From: Syntrophobacterales bacterium Delta_02
Lineage (GTDB): Bacteria > Desulfobacterota > Syntrophorhabdia > Syntrophorhabdales > Syntrophorhabdaceae
Length of the DNA: 64,000 bases
Direction: 5' to 3'
Assembly: GCA_001603955.1 (NCBI GenBank)
Contig: LVAA01000079.1
Coordinates: forward strand, 47,442 to 111,441
Shown: positions 59,540 through 64,000 of the stretch, in pieces
Layout of the letters: each line of letters opens with the position of its first letter
Numbering within the stretch: the first letter of the stretch is position 1
Notes under the pieces: generated by a model
Told to the model about the DNA's origin: nothing
Databases searched by the model: none
What the model saw: only the letters and a program-made list of their open reading frames with translations
Made by a program: the position numbers and the translations under genes

Positions 59540-61142
59540 TTGGTGTCCTTTCCGGGTATTCGATGCGATGATGGAAGATCCCGATGAGTATCGTGATGAA
59601 GCTCTTCTGGATCGCGTGGAGGTCTTTGAGGGTCAGTTCGCACTCGTCGAGCTGGCCATCGAGGAATATGCCCTCTATGATACGCTGGACGTGGTTCTCG
59701 ATCCTCTTGGGTGTGGGGTCCTCGAGCACCCGCGACGCGGCTTCCACCGCGTCGGCAAGCATGATGATCCCCGCCTCCTTCGTCTGGGGCTTGGGGCCGG
59801 GGTACCTAAAATCCTTCTCTTCGATCACGTGGAGAAGCGGGTCTTCCTTTCCCTTGGCCTTGGTATAGAAAAAGCTCGTAAGGCTGGTGCCGTGATGTTC
59901 CTGTATGATGCCCGTCAGTCTGCGGCCCAGTTTGAACTCCTTCGCCAGCTCCACCCCTTCCTTCACGTGGGACATGATGATCAGCGCGCTCATGTTCGGG
60001 GTAATGCCCGCGTGGACATCCTCGGAACCGGTCCGGTTCTCGATATAGTAATGGGGCATCTTCAGCTTGCCGATATCGTGATAATATGCCGCGACCCGCG
60101 TCAGGAGCGGGTGGGCACCGATGGCCTCGGCCGCCGCCTTTGAAAGGTTGCCGACAACGATGCTGTGATGGTACGTCCCCGGAGCGTTGAGCATCATCTC
60201 CCCCAGGAGAGGGTGCTCGAGATTGGCAAGCTCCAGGAGCTTTATGTCCGTCGTGTAGTCGAAGAGATTCTCAATGACAGGAAGGAGCCCGAGGACGATG
60301 AAGCTGCCGGCAATGCCGTTGACGATCACGAAGGCCATCCTCAGGGCGACGCTTCCCGATGACCGGCCCATGAAAACATCGGCGGCGAGCATGAAAAAAC
60401 ACATCAGGAAGGCAGTGAATATACCGGCCTTGAGGATGGTATTGCGGTTCTCGCACTTGCCCGAGAAGTACGCGGCCAGTATGGACCCCGAAAAGGTGTA
60501 AAGGAAGATGCGCAGGCTGCTGTCGAAGGAGAATGCCAGGGCGGCGGAATAAACGAGTGAAAAGATGATTGCGATCTCGGAAAAAAGGACGATGCGCACC
60601 ACCATCGCGAAAACGAACACGGGAATGATATAGAAAAGGTCCTCAAGACGGCTCTGGGCATAACTCTCGAAGATCAGGTGGAAAGATTTCACCAGGGCCA
60701 GGGAAAAGACGGCGAAGACGGAACAGAAGATGAGGTCCTTCTTCGAGAGATAGAACTTCTTGATGTTCCTCTCCGAGTATTCATACAGGATGGCTATGAG
60801 GAGGAAGAGAAGGATGAAGACGGCCGCGAACTTCTTGACCGCGAAGACCTCGCGCCTCTCGAGCGTGTTGTACACGGCGATCCTGGCCAGGTGGTCCGCG
60901 TTGATCCTCTCGCCCTCCCGCACGATCACCTCGCCCTTCTTTACCGTGATGTCGGTGCCGGGAACGGTGAAGTCCATGGGTGCCCTCAGGTTCTCCCTGG
61001 CTATATCGCCCAGCTGGTACTCGGCAACGAAGAATGGGTTCTTTATGCTGACTATGAGGGCCAGGGCCAGGGCCAGGCAAAAAAGGATGGCCAGTTTCGC
61101 ATAGCGGAGGTACGAGGGAGGTTTATCCTTTCCGTTCTGCAT
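59436..61142 (-). CDS. 7TM-HD domain membrane protein (PgpH-like)
   Basis: A 568-residue protein. One N-terminal helix (12-34), an extracytoplasmic domain (35-95; GEVIVREGERINADHLARI), six or seven helices (100-290) and a cytoplasmic HD phosphohydrolase (about 320-500; AAYYHDIGKLKMPHYYIENR). PgpH of this family degrades cyclic di-AMP. The final 35 residues are hydrophilic and lie within ybeY. Context phoH-pgpH-ybeY agrees with the Gram-positive yqfF neighbourhood. Confidence 0.92.
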   Translation of the reverse strand: MQNGKDKPPSYLRYAKLAILFCLALALALIVSIKNPFFVAEYQLGDIARENLRAPMDFTVPGTDITVKKGEVIVREGERINADHLARIAVYNTLERREVFAVKKFAAVFILLFLLIAILYEYSERNIKKFYLSKKDLIFCSVFAVFSLALVKSFHLIFESYAQSRLEDLFYIIPVFVFAMVVRIVLFSEIAIIFSLVYSAALAFSFDSSLRIFLYTFSGSILAAYFSGKCENRNTILKAGIFTAFLMCFFMLAADVFMGRSSGSVALRMAFVIVNGIAGSFIVLGLLPVIENLFDYTTDIKLLELANLEHPLLGEMMLNAPGTYHHSIVVGNLSKAAAEAIGAHPLLTRVAAYYHDIGKLKMPHYYIENRTGSEDVHAGITPNMSALIIMSHVKEGVELAKEFKLGRRLTGIIQEHHGTSLTSFFYTKAKGKEDPLLHVIEEKDFRYPGPKPQTKEAGIIMLADAVEAASRVLEDPTPKRIENHVQRIIEGIFLDGQLDECELTLKDLHAIQKSFITILIGIFHHRIEYPERTPNGGSDKKLPKTDEGQPKGDRQGNRGITGLFKASQ

Positions 61143-62127
61143 TCCTCAGTTCCTCCAATTCCAGGCGCCGTGCTTCATAGGCCTTGATTATCTTCTGCAC
61201 CAGGGGATGGCGCACGACGTCCTTCTCGGTAAAATAGACGAACTTGATCCCCTTGACGCCCTTCAGGATACTCCTGACCTCGACAAGACCGCTCGTCTTC
61301 TTGTCGGCAAGGTCGATCTGGGTTATATCGCCGGTTACTACGGTCTTCGATGAGAAACCAAGCCTCGTCAGGAACATCTTCATCTGTTCCGAGGCGGTGT
61401 TCTGGGCTTCATCGAGGATGATAAAGGCGTCGTTGAGGGTTCTGCCGCGCATGAAAGCGAGGGGCGCGATCTCGATGACCCCTCTTTCTATGAGCCGTGT
61501 GGCCCGATCCATGTCGACCATGTCGTAGAGGGCATCATAGAGGGGTCTCAGGTAGGGATTGACCTTCTCGTACATCGTGCCGGGAAGGTACCCCAGCTTC
61601 TCGCCCGCCTCTATCGCGGGACGGGTGAGGATGATCCTCGACACCTCGCGCCTGTAATAGGCGGCAAGGGCCATCGCCATCGCAAGGTATGTCTTGCCCG
61701 TGCCGGCCGGGCCGATGCCGATCACGACATCGTACTTGTTCATCGCATGAACATATTGTCTCTGGTTGGTGCTCTTGGGCGTGACGAGCTTCCTGGAACC
61801 GGCGATATATATCTGGTCCTTCTCCATATCACCGGCCGTCTCGTGGGCATTGACGACGAACCTTACGGCGTGGTCGATGTCGGAAACGTTCACGGGAAAA
61901 CCCTTCTTCACGATGCCGTGAAGCTCGTTTATGACCTTTCCCGTATCTTCAATATCCTTCTTGCCCCCTATGAGGGTAAGATGATTGCCCCGGATGCTCG
62001 CCTTGATATTGAAGTATTTCCTGAGGTACTTGATGTTCTCTTCACGCGGCCCGAAGAGACTTCTTGCCACGTTTATGTCATCGAAGGACAGCCGTAACAA
62101 TCCTTCATCAGTTTTTTCGTCCAACAA
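61123..62127 (-). CDS. phoH: PhoH-like ATPase
   Basis: A 334-residue protein. An N-terminal KH-like part (1-100), Walker A IGPAGTGKTYLAMAMALA (about 137-154) and Walker B FIILDEAQNT place it in the PhoH/YbeZ family. YbeZ works with YbeY in rRNA processing. It overlaps the HD gene by 20 bp and heads the operon. Confidence 0.94.
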   Translation of the reverse strand: MLDEKTDEGLLRLSFDDINVARSLFGPREENIKYLRKYFNIKASIRGNHLTLIGGKKDIEDTGKVINELHGIVKKGFPVNVSDIDHAVRFVVNAHETAGDMEKDQIYIAGSRKLVTPKSTNQRQYVHAMNKYDVVIGIGPAGTGKTYLAMAMALAAYYRREVSRIILTRPAIEAGEKLGYLPGTMYEKVNPYLRPLYDALYDMVDMDRATRLIERGVIEIAPLAFMRGRTLNDAFIILDEAQNTASEQMKMFLTRLGFSSKTVVTGDITQIDLADKKTSGLVEVRSILKGVKGIKFVYFTEKDVVRHPLVQKIIKAYEARRLELEELRNAERKG

Positions 62128-62294
62128 TCCTCTCTTTCCCCTGTTTTATTCCCTAATATATCATAAAACAGGAATTTGGAAAAGATGCAAGAATTTTGGC
62201 TGCCGCTCTTGCAAAGGACCCTGTTCGATGGTATGGTTTGAAAAAAAATCGCCGGAGGGCCTGCGAGCGGCACGCTCTCGGAAAGGAATGTCTT

Positions 62295-62825
62295 TTGCCC
62301 AAAAAAACGCTATCCTTCAAGACGGTATTGACGATAGGGGTCATCATAGGGATAGTGGTGATCGTCATCGCCGTCATAGCCATCCAACTTCAGCAGAAAA
62401 GGACCCTCAAGGCCTCCGTCGAGGGCACCCTTCCAAAAATGGAAGAGAAGTCGGGCTGGCAGGCGCTCTTCACCGACGGGGAAGGCGAACACCACTATGT
62501 CATCGAGAAAAGGCAGGACGGGTCCGGACAGGTTGTCGGTGTCTGGGACAGGCTGACGTACTCCAGGAAAGGCAGGGAGAATTACATCCTCAAACGGCGG
62601 AGGAACGGCATGTTCATAACGGGGATGGAAACCCTTGCCCGCCGCTTCACGTTCTACGACATCAAGTGCGGCAAAGAACCCCGGCAATACGCCATCATAA
62701 AGGTCTTCGAGGTGTCTGAGGACGGCAAGACGCTGGATTACGGAAAAACGGGAAGCCAGAAAGACTGGGAGGATGTCCCGGGGCAGACCGTCGTCGACAG
62801 GCTGGCAAAGATCGCCTGCCCGTAG
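62295..62825 (+). CDS. Membrane-anchored protein with surface-adhesin-E-like domain
   Basis: A 176-residue protein. An anchor helix (about 9-32: TVLTIGVIIGIVVIVIAVIA) is followed by a soluble domain with GWQALFTDGEGEHHYVIE, VWDRLTYS, a Cys in YDIKCGKEP and a closing WEDVPGQTVVDRLAKIAC. The pattern (Trp, Tyr, VW..., C, W-x-x-(I/V)-PG, C) fits the surface-adhesin E family. I prefer the TTG at 62295, with AAAGGAATG upstream; an ATG at 62196 would add 33 residues without homology. Function unknown. Confidence 0.6.
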   Translation: MPKKTLSFKTVLTIGVIIGIVVIVIAVIAIQLQQKRTLKASVEGTLPKMEEKSGWQALFTDGEGEHHYVIEKRQDGSGQVVGVWDRLTYSRKGRENYILKRRRNGMFITGMETLARRFTFYDIKCGKEPRQYAIIKVFEVSEDGKTLDYGKTGSQKDWEDVPGQTVVDRLAKIACP

Positions 62826-62850
62826 GGAAAGCCTCTCGGGTCACAAGTAT

Positions 62851-62879
62851 TTGTAAGTCGTCGGCATTTCGTATAGAAT
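62851..62879 (+). promoter_or_regulatory. Sigma-70 promoter of the receiver-LpxC gene, leaderless arrangement
   Basis: TTGTAA, a 17-bp spacer and TAGAAT. The start point would be about 62886, two bases before the ATG at 62888, and no SD is seen. Confidence 0.55.
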
Positions 62880-62887
62880 ATTGCGTC

Positions 62888-64000
62888 ATGAACAAGGTTC
62901 TCATCATAGACGACGAACGGAGCATCCTGGACTCCCTCTCGGGGATCCTCGAGGACGAGGGCTTCGCGGTGCTGAAAGCCAGGGACGGCAAAGAAGGCCT
63001 CGCCATCTTCGAGCGCGAAGCCCCCGACGTGGTACTCCTCGATGTCTGGATGCCGGAGCTTGACGGCATACAGGTCCTCAAGGAGATACGTACCCGGAAG
63101 GACGATGCTAAGGTGGTGGTCATATCGGGACACGGGACGATCTCGACGGCGGTGGAGGCCGTCAAGATGGGTGCCTACGATTTTCTCGAAAAGCCCCTCT
63201 CCATCGACAAGGTGCTCGAGGTCGTCTCGCGCAGTATCGGAGCGGGTCTGCAACACGACCCCTCGGTTGCGGACTTCAGACTGGAAGTGGCTCCCGGCGT
63301 CACCAGGGAAAAGCAGAAGACCATCGGAAAGAGCACCGTCGTCTACGGGGTGGGACTCCACTCGGGCGTTAAGACGGGGATGATCCTCCTGCCCATGCCG
63401 GAGAACACGGGCATCGTCTTTGAGACCATTCCCGACGGCGAACGCATACCCGCTTACATCGACTATGTCTTCTCCGTGGGGTACGCGTCGTCGGTTAAGG
63501 GCAAGAACAGCGTTGTGCGCACCATCGAACACCTCCTGTCCGCCTGCCACATGTACGGGATCACCAATCTCCTCGTCAAGGTGAGCGAAGAGATACCCAT
63601 CTTCGACGGCTCGGCCATCGAGATCTGCAGGAAGATCGACGAGGCTGAGGTGATCGAACAGGCCGACGGGATCGAACCGCTCGTCATCACGGAAAAAGTG
63701 GAGCTCCCCGGTCTGCAGAACGGCAAATACCTGGCGGCAGAACCTTCGGACCGCTTCGAGATCGACTATCTCCTGGAACAGAAGAAGCCTATCGGGACCC
63801 AGCATTACCGGTTTGTCGCCGGTCGCGACGACTATGTCGCCAACATCGCCCCGGCGAGGACCTTTGGCTTCCTGAAGGACTTTGAACAACTCGCGAAGAT
63901 GGGTCTCGGGACCGGCGGGCGCATCAACAATTTCATCATCCTCGGCGAAGACGAGGTCATAAACACGAAGCTCAGGTTCGCCGATGAGTTCGTCCGCCAC
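62888..64000 (+). CDS. lpxC: Receiver domain-LpxC fusion: UDP-3-O-acyl-GlcNAc deacetylase (3' truncated)
   Basis: One open frame of 371 codons runs to the window edge. Residues 1-118 are a complete receiver: acidic pair Asp8-Asp9 in LIIDDE, phosphoacceptor Asp52 in LLDVWMP, Ser80 in VISGHG, and Lys102 in LEKPLS. A 25-residue linker leads to LpxC from about 144: TVVYGVGLHSG, SVVRTIEHLLSAC (catalytic Glu214, zinc His215), IPIFDGSAIEI, APARTFGFLKDFEQL (Thr325) and LRFADEFVRH, ending at the second zinc His371. LpxC catalyses the committed deacetylation of lipid A synthesis. All receiver and enzyme key residues seen are intact. The start may be leaderless. Confidence 0.92.
   Translation, partial: MNKVLIIDDERSILDSLSGILEDEGFAVLKARDGKEGLAIFEREAPDVVLLDVWMPELDGIQVLKEIRTRKDDAKVVVISGHGTISTAVEAVKMGAYDFLEKPLSIDKVLEVVSRSIGAGLQHDPSVADFRLEVAPGVTREKQKTIGKSTVVYGVGLHSGVKTGMILLPMPENTGIVFETIPDGERIPAYIDYVFSVGYASSVKGKNSVVRTIEHLLSACHMYGITNLLVKVSEEIPIFDGSAIEICRKIDEAEVIEQADGIEPLVITEKVELPGLQNGKYLAAEPSDRFEIDYLLEQKKPIGTQHYRFVAGRDDYVANIAPARTFGFLKDFEQLAKMGLGTGGRINNFIILGEDEVINTKLRFADEFVRH

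Overview
The window reads as GC-rich chromosomal DNA of a Gram-negative bacterium. Outer-membrane genes are plentiful: heptose and core LPS synthesis, an Mla-type lipid transporter, apolipoprotein N-acyltransferase and LpxC. A CarD-type regulator, several sigma-54 activators, PAS/LuxR and FIST/PAS signalling proteins, two glutamyl-tRNA synthetases, divergent acyl-CoA synthetases and sodium:solute symporters with tiny partner proteins suggest an anaerobic deltaproteobacterium-like lineage (Desulfobacterota, perhaps near the syntrophs). That placement is inference from gene content. I saw no transposase, phage gene, CRISPR array, rRNA or tRNA.

Layout. 1-6.2 kb: end of a sigma-54 activator, a 6S-like RNA candidate, an Mla/MCE lipid-transport operon whose permease carries a fused STAS domain, then a soluble histidine kinase and a response regulator. 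6.4-9.1 kb: trpS, an FtsB-like protein, a radical SAM protein and a thioesterase. 9.1-20.5 kb: an LPS core/heptose locus with two GT9 heptosyltransferases, split rfaE1 and rfaE2, a WaaE-like GT2, an epimerase, a DegT aminotransferase, two GT4 and one GT2. 20.6-30.2 kb: radical SAM, PAS-LuxR regulator, MCP and CheW, a lone condensation-like protein, and a hybrid kinase paired with a FIST protein. 30.4-33.7 kb: murI, a PriA without recognisable helicase motifs, and a secreted lysine-rich protein behind a sigma-54 promoter. 33.9-43.4 kb: NtrC-type two-component pair, gltX, ispF, ispD, PIN-TRAM, CarD, ankyrin protein, second gltX. 43.4-46.7 kb: smc. 47-51.9 kb: two symporter modules with small membrane proteins around a TPR lipoprotein and a pentapeptide-repeat protein. 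52-57.3 kb: TM1266-like protein, L,D-transpeptidase, two divergent acyl-CoA synthetases and rnc. 57.5-62.1 kb: phoH, HD-domain membrane protein, ybeY and lnt, all on the minus strand. 62.3-64 kb: a SAPE-like protein and a gene fusing a response-regulator receiver domain to LpxC, cut by the window edge.

The strongest novelty is the receiver-LpxC fusion, which would place the committed step of lipid A synthesis under direct phosphorelay control. Next come the helicase-dead PriA, the sigma-54 promoter with two phased upstream operator copies beside an NtrC-type regulator, four promoters whose -10 boxes sit almost on the start codon (leaderless mRNAs), a leader with mutually exclusive hairpins before the pentapeptide-repeat gene, and four families of short repeats that fill the intergenic spaces and sometimes supply stop codons.
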